Shown here: in pieces, positions 49,737 through 58,479 of the stretch
Position numbering within the stretch: position 1 is the stretch's first letter
Layout: each line of letters opens with the position of its first letter
DNA from: JOPF133 sp052144935
GTDB lineage: Bacteria > Acidobacteriota > Terriglobia > Bryobacterales > Bryobacteraceae
Direction: 5' to 3'
Length of the DNA stretch: 64,000 nucleotides
Assembly: GCA_052144935.1 (NCBI GenBank)
Contig: JBKQPR010000268.1
Span: forward strand, 1-64,000
The notes under the pieces: generated by a model
The model's database searches: none
What the model saw: the letters and a program-made list of their open reading frames with translations, nothing else
Told to the model about the DNA's origin: nothing
Position numbers and translations under genes: made by a program

Positions 49737-52427
49737 TTAGCCGAGAGAGTCCATGAGCCATGCGAAGTTGTTTCCTTTCTCCCGATCCGGGGAGGTTTCC
49801 GCGGGGAGCTTGGGCTGCCTGGGGGGTGCATCCTGCTGCCGCTCGCGGGATTGCGGGTGGTCCTGGCCGCCTGGCGATGGGGAGCCGGTGGACGAAGGCG
49901 AGTCGATGGCGCGCATCCGCTCGCCGCCGGCTGCCGCGGCGTGCCAGGTTTCCGCGCGCAGGCCGCTCTGTTCCAGCCGGGAGGATAGGGAGGGCAGATG
50001 CTCGCGCAGATCGCCCGCCAGGCGCTCGTCGGAGGTGTGGACGGCGACCCGCACCTCGCCGCCGCGTTCTACCACCCGCACTTCCACGCGGCCTTCTCCC
50101 GCTCCTAAATCCAGTTTGATGTCGCGCGCGGGCAGGGTGGCCGGTTTGGCGGCCTCAGGCGGCGCGGGATCGGCCTTGGCGGGAGCCGCCGGTGGCTGGG
50201 TGGCCTGCGCCGCGGATTGCGCGGGCCTGTTGGCTTGGGAAGGTTGCGCGAGAGCCCAGCGGGCCGCCTCCCCGTCCGGCTGCGGAGGCGCGGCTTGCGC
50301 CTCTGGCTTACGGGTTCGCAGTTCTTCCGTGCTTTGGTCTTTGTCTGCCTGGCCCTCCTGGTTGGCCGGCGGGAGGGCGGCAGCCGGTGGCTGAGCAGCA
50401 TCCGCCGCCAGCCCGGTGGGGGAGTTGTCCGCCGGATCGACCGCCGCGATCGCGATCTGAGTGGATGCCGGAACCGGCTGGAGAGGACTGGCCGGGGCGC
50501 TGGCGAGAATCGGGGTTTCGGCCAACGGAGTCACGATGGCGCGAAATGCTAGCGGTGAAAGGGGTGCGGCCGGATCGCCCGCGGAAGCATCGGAAACGGC
50601 GCCTGTCCATGGTGGCCGGCTGCCGGTAGCGGTCGGAGGGTCCGGGCGAGTATCGGAGGACGGCGTGGCTCCCGCGTCCGTGGGTACTCCGGCGGGGTTG
50701 GCGGCCCGGCTGGAGGCCATGGGGCGGGCCTCCGTGGAGGCAGGCGCAGGTGCCGGGCCGTGAGCCGGGGCAAGGGAGCTAAGGGAGGGTGCAGAGAGGG
50801 TGGGAACCTGGTCTGGCGACGCGGGAGCCGTCTGGCCGGCCGCCGGGGTCTGCCGATGAGAATCCGCCGCCGGTCCCCGGCGCGTGCCGCCGCCGATCCC
50901 GGAGAGACGCGCTTGTGGGGTGGGCGCGAAGTCCGCGTCCGTCGTTGCGGCGCCGGAAGCGGAGCTGACCGAGACCTTAGCGGTGCTTTGAGTGAAGCTG
51001 TCCAGAGGTCTGGCAACCCAGGAATGGGGATTGCCGGGTGTGGATGGCGGGTTCAGGACGGTGACTGCGGCGAGCCGGCTGTTCTGAGGTTTGGCGATCC
51101 ATGGGAGCGGGCCGGCGGGGGCGGGGAACTCGTAGCGAGAAGCGCTGGCCTGCGGACTGGCGTTGGAGGGCGGCTCGCTGGAGTCGACCGGCATCCCGAG
51201 GCGGTCCGGGCCGGTAACCGATGGGGTGGTTTGACCGGCCCTTGGTTGGGCTGGGGCGGTCCACGGGAGCGGGCCGGCGGGGGCGGGGGACTCGTAGCGA
51301 GAAGCGCTGGCCTGCGGGCTGGCGTTGGAGGGCGGCTCGCTGCTATCGACCGGCACCCCGATGCGGTCCGGACGGGTAACCGATAGGGTGGTCTGACCGG
51401 GCCTTGGTTGGGCCGGAGAGGTCCATGGGAGCGGGCCGGCGGGAGCGGGGGCGGACTCGCTGAGTGCGGAGCTCGTTGGCGGGTTGGGGCTCGGCGGAAG
51501 TGGGCTGCTGCGGAACGGTCGCTCGCGGGGGCCGGAATCACCGGCAGGCGGTCCGGTTTCCGCCGAGCTGGCTTGGACCTGGGCAGCCCGCCCAGGCGCG
51601 GCTCCCGAACAGGGGCGCGCATTCCGGCCGGAGCCGGCCTGGCGGCTGGTTGGAGCGCGGCCGGTCTGCGCCTCCCGGTCCCATAGACGGGGGCCGTTCG
51701 GGGAGGCTGCGGGTTGCGGGGCGGCACGGAGCGTGGCTGGACTTGGGGGGCCGGGCGCGCTGGGCGCGGGAACGGGCCGGCTGTCCGGCGCGCTCTGCAA
51801 GTTGCCCGTCAACGGCGCGGCGTGGCCATCAGCCGCCGCAGCGGCCTCCCGGGGATGGCGCGCCGGTGGATCGGATCGGGAGGTAGCCCACGGCTTGGCG
51901 GAGTCGGATGGATTAGCGCCGTTCGCTCGGGCCGCGCCGCCTGTGTTAGTGGTTGCCGGGTTCGCCTTGGAAACCGGCCCACGCGCCCGTCCGGATGCGT
52001 GGCCGATGCGCGTTTGAGGTGCGGGAATATCGGGGTCCCCGGCGTTCTGTGCCGCCGCGGATGCCGGCTCGCCATCGAGAGTTGTGGGACTGCTTGCGTC
52101 CTGGGCGGGCGAGACCGCGTCCACCGCACGTGTAGGCGCCTCGGGCCGCGCGGCCGGCACTGGGGGCCCGACCGCCGTGCTGCCATTGCCGGAAGCCTTG
52201 CCGGAATCCGCCAGGGTGCCTGCCGCCTCGCGGTCCGCAGGTCGTGGTCCGTCCGGCAATCCTCTCTGGGCCCGCGCGGGAGTTTTGACGGAGGACGGGT
52301 TGCCCTTGGGCGGGAGTTGTCCCAGGGCTTCGAGGATCGCCGGGAAAGGCTCTTGCTCCGCCTCTGCGGAAGGCAGAGCTTTTGCCGCCGGAGCCGGCAG
52401 GGGCAATCCGGCGGACGCACGCGACAT
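49737..52427 (-). CDS. fliK: Hook-length control protein FliK
   Basis: The product has 896 residues from the ATG at 52427 (MSRASAGLPLPAPAAKALPS); an upstream ATG at 52496 is an alternative. It is very rich in Pro, Ala, Ser and Gly and has no stable domain for about 750 residues. It contains a 54-residue repeat (162 bases, near 51101-51440). The C-terminal domain (LDLGAGEGRVEVRVVERGGE then VRVAVHTSDERLAGDLREHL, SSRLEQSGLRAETWH) is the Flg_hook type that contacts FlhB and flips export specificity. Length of the N-terminal part sets hook length; this is at the long end. Confidence 0.85.
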   Translation of the reverse strand: MSRASAGLPLPAPAAKALPSAEAEQEPFPAILEALGQLPPKGNPSSVKTPARAQRGLPDGPRPADREAAGTLADSGKASGNGSTAVGPPVPAARPEAPTRAVDAVSPAQDASSPTTLDGEPASAAAQNAGDPDIPAPQTRIGHASGRARGPVSKANPATTNTGGAARANGANPSDSAKPWATSRSDPPARHPREAAAAADGHAAPLTGNLQSAPDSRPVPAPSAPGPPSPATLRAAPQPAASPNGPRLWDREAQTGRAPTSRQAGSGRNARPCSGAAPGRAAQVQASSAETGPPAGDSGPRERPFRSSPLPPSPNPPTSSALSESAPAPAGPLPWTSPAQPRPGQTTLSVTRPDRIGVPVDSSEPPSNASPQASASRYESPAPAGPLPWTAPAQPRAGQTTPSVTGPDRLGMPVDSSEPPSNASPQASASRYEFPAPAGPLPWIAKPQNSRLAAVTVLNPPSTPGNPHSWVARPLDSFTQSTAKVSVSSASGAATTDADFAPTPQARLSGIGGGTRRGPAADSHRQTPAAGQTAPASPDQVPTLSAPSLSSLAPAHGPAPAPASTEARPMASSRAANPAGVPTDAGATPSSDTRPDPPTATGSRPPWTGAVSDASAGDPAAPLSPLAFRAIVTPLAETPILASAPASPLQPVPASTQIAIAAVDPADNSPTGLAADAAQPPAAALPPANQEGQADKDQSTEELRTRKPEAQAAPPQPDGEAARWALAQPSQANRPAQSAAQATQPPAAPAKADPAPPEAAKPATLPARDIKLDLGAGEGRVEVRVVERGGEVRVAVHTSDERLAGDLREHLPSLSSRLEQSGLRAETWHAAAAGGERMRAIDSPSSTGSPSPGGQDHPQSRERQQDAPPRQPKLPAETSPDREKGNNFAWLMDSLG
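51101..51440. repeat. 162-base in-frame tandem repeat within fliK
   Basis: The word ATGGGAGCGGGCC (or ACGGGAGCGGGCC) recurs at 51101, 51263 and 51425, exactly 162 bases apart. Each unit encodes 54 residues with motifs PAGPLPW, QTT.SVT.PDR and VDSSEPPSNASPQASASRYE. Copies differ at scattered codons. Repeat-number change would alter the FliK ruler length without breaking the frame. Confidence 0.85.
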
Positions 52428-52457
52428 GAGCGAGAGAGCCGTCACGCGGGAAGGTTT

Positions 52458-52475
52458 TGCAGATCGCGGACCAAA
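52458..52475 (-). promoter_or_regulatory. Sigma-54-type promoter candidate for the fliK operon
   Basis: On the minus strand TTTGG, TCC and CTGCA are arranged with GG and GC separated by exactly 10 bases (GG at 52471-52472, GC at 52459-52460). This is the -24/-12 pattern TTGGcacG....TTGCA, imperfect at some positions. The predicted start would be about 20 bases before the fliK ATG at 52427. The sigma-54 activator at 35159 would be the expected partner. Confidence 0.4.
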
Positions 52476-52637
52476 TTCCCGGCGGCGCGTTTTCAAGAAG
52501 TTAGTGCCGGAGGCTGCGGCAAAATCATGGCGCGGCGCGCCGGGGCGGCAAAATCATGGCGCGGCAGACCTTCCCTCCCGTCCCTCTCATCGGCGGCTGG
52601 CCTTGGATTTTGAGCCGTTTGCGGCCATTGGCGCGAT

Positions 52638-52653
52638 TGGACCGGCGCTTGCT
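52638..52653 (+). promoter_or_regulatory. Sigma-54-type promoter candidate before flgF
   Basis: TGGACC, five bases, TTGCT, with the key GG and GC 10 bases apart. The start site would be near 52664, only a few bases before the flgF ATG at 52669, so the message would be nearly leaderless. Possible but weakly supported. Confidence 0.3.
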
Positions 52654-52668
52654 CCTTGGGTTTCCGCT

Positions 52669-53403
52669 ATGGATCCCATGACGGCAATAGCGGCTAGCGG
52701 ACTTCGCGCTCGCATGGAGTCGCTCGAATTGCTAGCCAACAACGTGGCCAACGCCTCCACCGGCGGATACAAGGCGGATCGCGAGTTCTACAGCCTCTAT
52801 GCGGCTGAGGAAGCGCAAGACGCCGATCCCGTGTCCACCATGCCGGTGATCGAGCGGCCCTGGACCGATCTTTCCCAGGGGCTGTTGCAGGCGACCGGCA
52901 ACCCTCTCGACCTGGCGCTTTCGGGAGCCGGGTTTTTCACCGTCGAAGGGCCGCAGGGCAACCTATACACTCGCAACGGGAGCTTCCGCCTGGCGGCCAA
53001 CGGCAGGCTGATCACGCCGGATGGTTATCCGGTGGGCGCATCCGGCGGGGTGCCACTGACACTGGATGGATCGCGGCCCATCGACATTTCCGCCGATGGC
53101 ACGGTCAGCCAGGACGGCCAGGCGATCGGACAGTTGCAGATCGCCGATTTCACGAACGCCGCGGATTTCGTCAAGCAGGGCAGCAATTACTTCCGGGCCG
53201 CCAGGCCGGAGGTGCAACCGGGCGCTCTAAGAGAGGCTTCCGTGGAGCAGGGGAGGCTGGAGGCCTCCAACACCGGGACTGCGGAGTCGGCGGTGCGGCT
53301 GGTCAGCGTCATGCGCCAGTTTGAAATGTTGCAGAAGGCCGTCTCGCTGGGCGCGGATATGAACCGGCAGGCGGTCGAGCAGGTCGCCAAAGTAGGCTCT
53401 TAA
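52669..53403 (+). CDS. flgF: Flagellar basal-body rod protein FlgF
   Basis: The product has 244 residues from the ATG at 52669 (a second ATG at 52678). It opens MTAIAASGLRARMESLELLA with NNVANASTGGYK, the shared rod/hook N-terminus, and has GAGFFTVEGPQGNLYTRNGS mid-protein. It ends in SAVRLVSVMRQFEMLQKAVS, the C-terminal helix. FlgF is a proximal rod component. The open frame extends far upstream, but that part lies opposite fliK and has no homology. It starts the plus-strand set flgF-G-A-H-I-J. Confidence 0.93.
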   Translation: MDPMTAIAASGLRARMESLELLANNVANASTGGYKADREFYSLYAAEEAQDADPVSTMPVIERPWTDLSQGLLQATGNPLDLALSGAGFFTVEGPQGNLYTRNGSFRLAANGRLITPDGYPVGASGGVPLTLDGSRPIDISADGTVSQDGQAIGQLQIADFTNAADFVKQGSNYFRAARPEVQPGALREASVEQGRLEASNTGTAESAVRLVSVMRQFEMLQKAVSLGADMNRQAVEQVAKVGS

Positions 53404-53415
53404 GCGAGGTAACCA

Positions 53416-54207
53416 ATGATTCGAGCGCTTTATAGCGCCGCCAGCGGCATGGTGGCGCAGCAACTCAACGTCGACAATATCGCCAACAATCTGGCCAACG
53501 CCAGCACCATCGGTTTCAAGATGCACCGTGCTCAATTCCAGGACCTGCTGTACCAGACGGTGGTGCAGCCGGGGGCTGCCGCCGGCCAGCAGACGGTGGT
53601 GCCCGCCGGGTTGCAGCTCGGCTTGGGGACGCGCGCCTCCGCCAACGAGACCATCTTCACGCAAGGGAACTTCTCGGAAACCGACAATCCGCTGGATCTG
53701 GTGATCCAGGGCAACGGCTTCTTCCAGGTGCAACTCCCCTCGGGCCAGACCGCCTATACGCGGGCGGGATCCTTTCAAATGAATGCCAGCGGCAACATTG
53801 TCACCTCAAATGGCAACCTGCTGCAACCGCAGATCACCATACCCGCCGACGCCCAGGTGATCACCATCGCGGCGGACGGCACGGTGAGCTACACCGTACC
53901 CAACCAAACCGCCAGCCAGCAGGCCGGACAGATCCAACTCGCCAATTTCCAGAATCCTTCCGGCCTGAACAGCCTGGGGGGGAGCCTGTTCACTCCCACC
54001 GACGCCTCGGGCCAACCCACGGTGGGACTGCCGGGCGGGGCGGAAGGTATGGGGACGATCATGCAGGGCTACACCGAGGGCAGTAACGTCTCCGTGGTCG
54101 AGGAGTTCATCAACCTGATCGTGGCGCAGCGCGGGTACGAAGCCAATTCGAAAGTCGTGCAGGCGGCCGACCAAATGTACCAGCAGATCAACAATCTGTC
54201 GAAATGA
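53416..54207 (+). CDS. flgG: Flagellar distal rod protein FlgG
   Basis: This 263-residue protein starts MIRALYSAASGMVAQQLNVD with NIANNLANASTIGFKMHRAQ, followed by FQDLLYQTVVQPGA, all FlgG hallmarks. It contains QGNGFFQVQLPSGQTAYTRA and the C-terminal VVEEFINLIVAQRGYEANSK. Twelve bases after flgF; its TGA overlaps the flgA ATG. Confidence 0.97.
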   Translation: MIRALYSAASGMVAQQLNVDNIANNLANASTIGFKMHRAQFQDLLYQTVVQPGAAAGQQTVVPAGLQLGLGTRASANETIFTQGNFSETDNPLDLVIQGNGFFQVQLPSGQTAYTRAGSFQMNASGNIVTSNGNLLQPQITIPADAQVITIAADGTVSYTVPNQTASQQAGQIQLANFQNPSGLNSLGGSLFTPTDASGQPTVGLPGGAEGMGTIMQGYTEGSNVSVVEEFINLIVAQRGYEANSKVVQAADQMYQQINNLSK

Positions 54208-55061
54208 TACCCCTCGCACTATTTGCTCTGACGGGTTGCGTGGCCCTCGGGCCGGCATCCGACAGCATTCTGGCTCGCGACCTGGCTCCTGCGCTGCCGG
54301 GCTTGGCCGATGCCGAAACTCCGGTTTCGCCGGCGCCCCTTCCCGGTGTGCCGCGAATCTTTCAGATGGCCGAGCTTCGGCGCATCGGGGCGCGTTATAA
54401 ACTGACCGGCGATCCAGCCAAAGAGATCTGCTTCGAGCGCCCGGTGGCGCCGCCCGATCCGGCGCGTCTGGCGGAAGCCATGCGCCGCCAGTTGCCGGAA
54501 GCGCAGATCCGGATTCTGGATTATGGCCGGATGCCCGCGCCGGAGGGCGAAGTGGATTTTCCGCTGGCGGGCTTGCGCCGCGCGGGAGCGGACGGGTTTT
54601 GGAACGGATCGGTGCGATACGGCGGCGGCCGGCGCTTTTCCCTCTGGGCGCGGGTGCGGGTGACGGTCCGCGAAGCGCGTGTGGTGGCTCGCGAAGATCT
54701 GCGGCCGGGACCGGCCATCGCGGCCGCGCAATTGCGCCTCGAGACGCGCGACGTGTTTCCCGCGGAGAAAGTCTTCGCGACTTCTGTCGAGCCGGTAGCG
54801 GGGCGGGCCGCGCGTCTGCCGATTCCGGCCGGCGCCGCCATCCGGTTGGACTGGCTGGCCCCTGCCCAGGACGTGCTGCGCGGCGACCGGGTATCGGTGG
54901 AAGTGCGCAGCGGAGGCGTCTATCTCCAATTCGAGGCCACCGCGGAGGCCTCCGGCACAGTGGGGCAGACGATCCCGGTGACCAACCCGGTCTCCAAGCA
55001 ACGCTTTTCCGCCAAGGTGGAGGGAAAGGGCCGGGTTTCGGTGGGGAAAGGCCAATCATGA
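54204..55061 (+). CDS. flgA: P-ring assembly chaperone FlgA
   Basis: This 285-residue protein starts MIPLALFALTGCVALGPASD, which may act as a signal peptide. A divergent N-terminal half is followed by the SAF domain: VVAREDLRPGPAIAAAQLRL, FPAEKVFATSVEPVAGRAAR, IPAGAAIRLDWLAPAQDVLR and GDRVSVEVRSGGVYLQFEAT, matching FlgA. FlgA guides FlgI in the periplasm. Overlaps flgG and flgH by 4 bases each. Confidence 0.88.
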   Translation: MIPLALFALTGCVALGPASDSILARDLAPALPGLADAETPVSPAPLPGVPRIFQMAELRRIGARYKLTGDPAKEICFERPVAPPDPARLAEAMRRQLPEAQIRILDYGRMPAPEGEVDFPLAGLRRAGADGFWNGSVRYGGGRRFSLWARVRVTVREARVVAREDLRPGPAIAAAQLRLETRDVFPAEKVFATSVEPVAGRAARLPIPAGAAIRLDWLAPAQDVLRGDRVSVEVRSGGVYLQFEATAEASGTVGQTIPVTNPVSKQRFSAKVEGKGRVSVGKGQS

Positions 55062-55744
55062 TACGACTGCTGCTGATGTTGCTGCTCTGCTGGGGCGCTT
55101 GGGGTGCCACCAAAAAGAAGGCCCCGGCGAAGCCAACTCCGGTGGACCAATTTGTCAAGGAGGCGGAGTTGCGCTCGGCCGACGCCTCGGGCACCACGCC
55201 TGGATCGATCTGGTTGCCCGGCTCGCGCCTGGCGGACGCCGCGCGGGATGTGCGCGCCAGCCAGGTCGACGACCTGGTGACCATCGTGGTGTCCGAACAG
55301 GCTTCGGCGGTAAGCACGGGCGTCACCAAGACGCAACGCCAGTCGAGCACGCAAAACGCCATCACCGGGCTGGTGGGCCTGCCCAAGGCCACCAGCGCGC
55401 TGGCCAACCTGGCCAATACTTCCGGCAATACCCAACTCAACGGCCAGGGCACCACCAGCCGTACCACCAGCCTGACGACGACCCTTACGGCGCGCGTAGT
55501 CCGGGTATTGCCGAACGGCGCGCTGGTGGTCGAATCGACTCACGAGATCCAGGTGAACTCCGAGCATCAGACCATTGTCGTGCGAGGGGTGATCCGGCCC
55601 GCCGATATCGACACCACCAACAGCGTGCAGTCCACCCGCGTGGGCGAGCTCGAAGTGCACGTGGATGGAAAGGGTGTCGTGGGTGACGCCATCAAGCGTC
55701 CGTTCATTCTTTACCGGCTGTTGCTGGGCCTGCTGCCCTTCTGA
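55058..55744 (+). CDS. flgH: Flagellar L-ring protein FlgH
   Basis: The product has 228 residues from the ATG at 55058. The N-terminus MIRLLLMLLLCWGAWGATKK is a short signal with a cysteine at residue 11 that could be the lipid anchor, although the lipobox is non-standard (LLLC). The body has PGSIWLPGSRLADAARDVRA, SQVDDLVTIVVSEQASAVST and later VLPNGALVVESTHEIQVNSE with QTIVVRGVIRPADIDTTNSV, all FlgH signatures. It forms the outer-membrane ring, which implies a Gram-negative envelope. Confidence 0.95.
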   Translation: MIRLLLMLLLCWGAWGATKKKAPAKPTPVDQFVKEAELRSADASGTTPGSIWLPGSRLADAARDVRASQVDDLVTIVVSEQASAVSTGVTKTQRQSSTQNAITGLVGLPKATSALANLANTSGNTQLNGQGTTSRTTSLTTTLTARVVRVLPNGALVVESTHEIQVNSEHQTIVVRGVIRPADIDTTNSVQSTRVGELEVHVDGKGVVGDAIKRPFILYRLLLGLLPF

Positions 55745-55746
55745 TT

Positions 55747-56841
55747 ATGAAACCTCTTTGGCTGGCTTTCGGTTACTCGCTGCTCTCGGGATCCCTTCCG
55801 GCAGACGCCGAGCGCCTCAAGGATCTGGTGGATATCGAAGGCGTTCGCGACAACCAGTTGATGGGCTACGGACTGGTGGTGGGGCTGGCCGGCACGGGCG
55901 ACGGGAGGCAAACCACCTTCTCCGCGCAAAGCCTCTCCAACCTGCTGGAACGCATGGGCGTTTCCGTCCCCGGCACGGCCTTCCAGATCAAGAACACGGC
56001 GGCGGTTATGGTTACCGCCACGCTGCCGCCGTTCGCCCAGCCGGGGATGCATATCGATACCACTGTCGCCGCGATTGGCGATGCCCGCAATCTGCAAGGC
56101 GGCATCCTGGTGTTGACCTCGCTGCGCGGGGCCGACGGGCAGGTGTACGCGGTGGCGCAAGGTCCCGTGGTCACTGGCGGATTCGGCGCGGGGGGATCGG
56201 GCGCCACCAAGGTGGTCAACCATCCCACGGTGGGCCTGGCGCCCAGTGGCGCCATTGTGGAGCGTCCCGCGCCGTCCGTGGCTCCGCGGACCGTAGTGCG
56301 GTTACAGTTGCGTCAGGCCGATTTCACCACATCGAGCCGCATTGTGGAAGCCGTGAACCGGAAACTCTCGCCTACTGCGGCGCGCGCGGAGAATCCCGGG
56401 CTGATCAGCGTAACCATTCCAGCCGATTACGCCGCGCGCCCGACTGAGTTCGTGGCGCTCCTGGAAGACCTGGCGGTGGAACCGGATCGCCCGGCCCGCG
56501 TGGTCATCAACGAACGCACCGGCACGATCGTATTGGGAAAGGACGTGCGGATCTCGCCGGTGGCGATTCTGCACGGGAACCTGAGCGTCGAGATCCAGAC
56601 CACCTATGCGGTTTCGCAGCCTGCTCCTTTATCTCCGGCAGGGACTACGCAAGTCGTGCCGCAGACCAGCACCGCGGCTAAAGAGGAGGTGGCGCGCAAC
56701 GTGGTGCTCAAACAGGGCGCCACGGTGGAAGAACTGGTGCGCGCCCTGGCGGCGATCGGTTCGACGCCGCGGGACGTGATCGCCATTCTGCAGAACCTGC
56801 GCGCGGCGGGAGCGCTGGAAGCGGCCATCGAGGTGATTTGA
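55747..56841 (+). CDS. flgI: Flagellar P-ring protein FlgI
   Basis: This 364-residue protein starts MKPLWLAFGYSLLSGSLPAD, a signal peptide, then AERLKDLVDIEGVRDNQLMG and YGLVVGLAGTGDG, the FlgI opening. It contains FQIKNTAAVMVTATLPPFAQ, IVEAVNRKLSPTAARAENPG and the C-terminal LVRALAAIGSTPRDVIAILQ with NLRAAGALEAAIEVI. FlgI makes the periplasmic bushing around the rod. It ends 3 bases before flgJ. Confidence 0.97.
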   Translation: MKPLWLAFGYSLLSGSLPADAERLKDLVDIEGVRDNQLMGYGLVVGLAGTGDGRQTTFSAQSLSNLLERMGVSVPGTAFQIKNTAAVMVTATLPPFAQPGMHIDTTVAAIGDARNLQGGILVLTSLRGADGQVYAVAQGPVVTGGFGAGGSGATKVVNHPTVGLAPSGAIVERPAPSVAPRTVVRLQLRQADFTTSSRIVEAVNRKLSPTAARAENPGLISVTIPADYAARPTEFVALLEDLAVEPDRPARVVINERTGTIVLGKDVRISPVAILHGNLSVEIQTTYAVSQPAPLSPAGTTQVVPQTSTAAKEEVARNVVLKQGATVEELVRALAAIGSTPRDVIAILQNLRAAGALEAAIEVI

Positions 56842-56844
56842 GCC

Positions 56845-57150
56845 ATGGACCAATCGGGAATCGCCATCATGCTTCCGCAGACCGCCGTTTCCCCCGTGCC
56901 GCGAAAGACCGATAGCCCGGCGCGCATCCAGGACGCCGCGCAGCAGTTCGAAGCCCTGCTGCTCAATCAAATCCTGCATTCCGCCCGCGAGTCGAGCGGG
57001 GGGGGCTGGTTGTCGCTGGGAGACGATGCGGCGGGCGACAGCGCCACCGATTTCGCCGAGCAGCAGTTGGCCGACACGCTGGCCCGGCAGGGCGGGCTCG
57101 GCCTATCCAAAATGATTGCCGCCGGTCTCCATCGCGAGAGCGGCGAGTAA
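56845..57150 (+). CDS. flgJ: Rod-binding protein FlgJ, N-terminal domain only
   Basis: This 101-residue protein carries RIQDAAQQFEALLLNQILHS, the rod-capping FlgJ/Rod-binding domain, with FAEQQLADTLARQGGLGLSK at the end. The muramidase domain of proteobacterial FlgJ is missing, so wall digestion must come from another enzyme. Single-domain FlgJ is common outside gammaproteobacteria. Convergent with fliS 6 bases later. Confidence 0.9.
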   Translation: MDQSGIAIMLPQTAVSPVPRKTDSPARIQDAAQQFEALLLNQILHSARESSGGGWLSLGDDAAGDSATDFAEQQLADTLARQGGLGLSKMIAAGLHRESGE

Positions 57151-57156
57151 CCTCCC

Positions 57157-57624
57157 TCAAAAACTCCATCCATGCGAGGAGGACGACATCTCTTCCTGCG
57201 GCGCGGCATGCGCCCAGGGATTGGCCTCCGGCATCTCGGGCGGCATCTCGGGCTCCGGCGCGGGTTTCAACTCATCCCAGGCTTCCGCCAGCGTGGCGAG
57301 CAGTCCCAGCACCTCGGCTAAAGGCTCGTCGCGCTGTTGGAAGTTGGCCTCGATGAGCCGCCGCATCATGTAACCGTACATCTGGGCTAACCGCCGGCTG
57401 AGATCTCCGCCGCGCTCGTGATCGAGCGAGCGGTTCAACTCGGTGAGGACACGGTAGGCCTGGCTGATGGCGCGCGCCCGTTCCGCGATCTCGCCCGCGG
57501 CCAGGTGGCTCCGCGCCTTCCGCACCGCCGTGGAGGCGGCCTGGTAAAGCACGCGAACCAGCTCTAACGGGTCCGCCGAGAGGATCCGCTGCTCCAGGTA
57601 TACATCGTGCGCGTCGTGCCACAT
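57157..57624 (-). CDS. fliS: Flagellin export chaperone FliS
   Basis: This 155-residue helical protein starts MWHDAHDVYLEQRILSADPL with ELVRVLYQAASTAVRKARSH and later YRVLTELNRSLDHERGGDLS plus RRLAQMYGYMMRRLIEANFQ, the FliS four-helix bundle. An acidic/proline tail follows (PEPEMPPEMPEANPW). FliS binds the flagellin C-terminus before export. The flagellin gene itself is not in the window. Presumably co-transcribed after flaG. Confidence 0.92.
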   Translation of the reverse strand: MWHDAHDVYLEQRILSADPLELVRVLYQAASTAVRKARSHLAAGEIAERARAISQAYRVLTELNRSLDHERGGDLSRRLAQMYGYMMRRLIEANFQQRDEPLAEVLGLLATLAEAWDELKPAPEPEMPPEMPEANPWAHAAPQEEMSSSSHGWSF

Positions 57625-57678
57625 AGATTCTCTCTCCCCAACGGCTTATCGGTTGAAGGCTGGGCTTTTCGAGCGGCC

Positions 57679-57960
57679 TCAGCCTGGGTTCTGTTTCAAA
57701 TCTTCGGCCAGTTGCAGCACGTATTCGGGCGGAATCTGCATCACCACCTCCTGGGTATTGCTGTTGATGATCTTAATGACCATGCGGTGGGTCTGCGGAT
57801 CCTTCTGGAAGGTCAATTCGTTTTCGCCGAACATTTCCGTCCCGTTGAGCGCCTTGACCGCCTGTACCACGTCGCGGTTCGAGGCGGAGTTATCGACCGG
57901 GGTTACGGAAGCAGGGTCCGCGGCGACTGGTGCGCTGCGGTTGATGGCGGTGATATCCAT
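57679..57960 (-). CDS. flaG: FlaG family flagellar protein
   Basis: This 93-residue protein starts MDITAINRSAPVAADPASVT. The conserved core has NELTFQKDPQTHRMVIKIIN and SNTQEVVMQIPPEYVLQLAE, as in FlaG ('l.f..de.t...vvkv.D..TgEviRqiPpeevL'). FlaG limits filament length or associates with filament formation. It lies 54 bases upstream of fliS. Confidence 0.85.
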   Translation of the reverse strand: MDITAINRSAPVAADPASVTPVDNSASNRDVVQAVKALNGTEMFGENELTFQKDPQTHRMVIKIINSNTQEVVMQIPPEYVLQLAEDLKQNPG

Positions 57961-58067
57961 AAATCCTCCAGCGGACAGGTGTGCCGATGCCCGCCTCACT
58001 TGTCCACACCAGTCATATCGGCCGCCGGCGGCACATCTATAACCGGAAATCGCCCTCAAAAAGGGCT

Positions 58068-58385
58068 TTACTGACTCAGGCGGTACTGCGGAAAATTCCC
58101 GATTCCCAGCCCTGCCAGCCGCGCAGCTCCGGTGGTCTCCAGGGTGCAAGTCTCGGCCCCCGATCGCGCCTCCACCCGCACTCTGGCGCCCCTGCGGGTG
58201 ACCCCATAAGCCATGGCTGCTCCGTGGTGCCTGCGCAAGCACTCCAGATCCCAATCGTCGCTTGAACACATGTGGATGGCGCCGTCCTCCTCGACCAGGA
58301 TGGCCATGCGGCAGTTCTCGGCAGCCTGGCGGGCCGTGGCGAAGATCTCATGGGCATTTCTCAGGAAGGGACTCACAAAATGCAT
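58068..58385 (-). CDS. Small hypothetical protein at the flaG-fliS operon start
   Basis: This 105-residue protein starts MHFVSPFLRNAHEIFATARQ. It has a helix and then a beta-rich core, MAILVEEDGAIHMCSSDDWD, AAMAYGVTRRGARVRVEARS and CTLETTGAARLAGLGIGNFP. Three cysteines occur but no metal motif is evident. The pattern is vaguely profilin-like (roadblock-type) but no family can be named. Position before flaG and fliS suggests a flagellum-linked role. Confidence 0.5.
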   Translation of the reverse strand: MHFVSPFLRNAHEIFATARQAAENCRMAILVEEDGAIHMCSSDDWDLECLRRHHGAAMAYGVTRRGARVRVEARSGAETCTLETTGAARLAGLGIGNFPQYRLSQ

Positions 58386-58479
58386 ATCGGCCGCGATTCC
58401 GGGTTCACCGGTGGATTTGTGGGCTTCAGAGTTCCGCGCGGCTGGCCGAAAAGAGAATGAGGCGAAGAAAGGCGGCCCG

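Noticed and set aside
52084..52668. N-terminal extension of FlgF by about 195 residues
   Set aside because: The region is antisense to fliK and promoter DNA; FlgF homologs begin at the rod motif.
49485..57160. Complete basal-body gene set
   Set aside because: flgB, flgC, fliE, fliF, fliG, fliH, fliI, fliJ, fliM and motor genes were looked for and are not in this window.
58384..58391. GCCGATAT on the minus strand as a FliA -10 box for the flaG-fliS operon
   Set aside because: No TAAA lies 15-16 bases upstream, and the box overlaps the start codon of the gene at 58068-58385.
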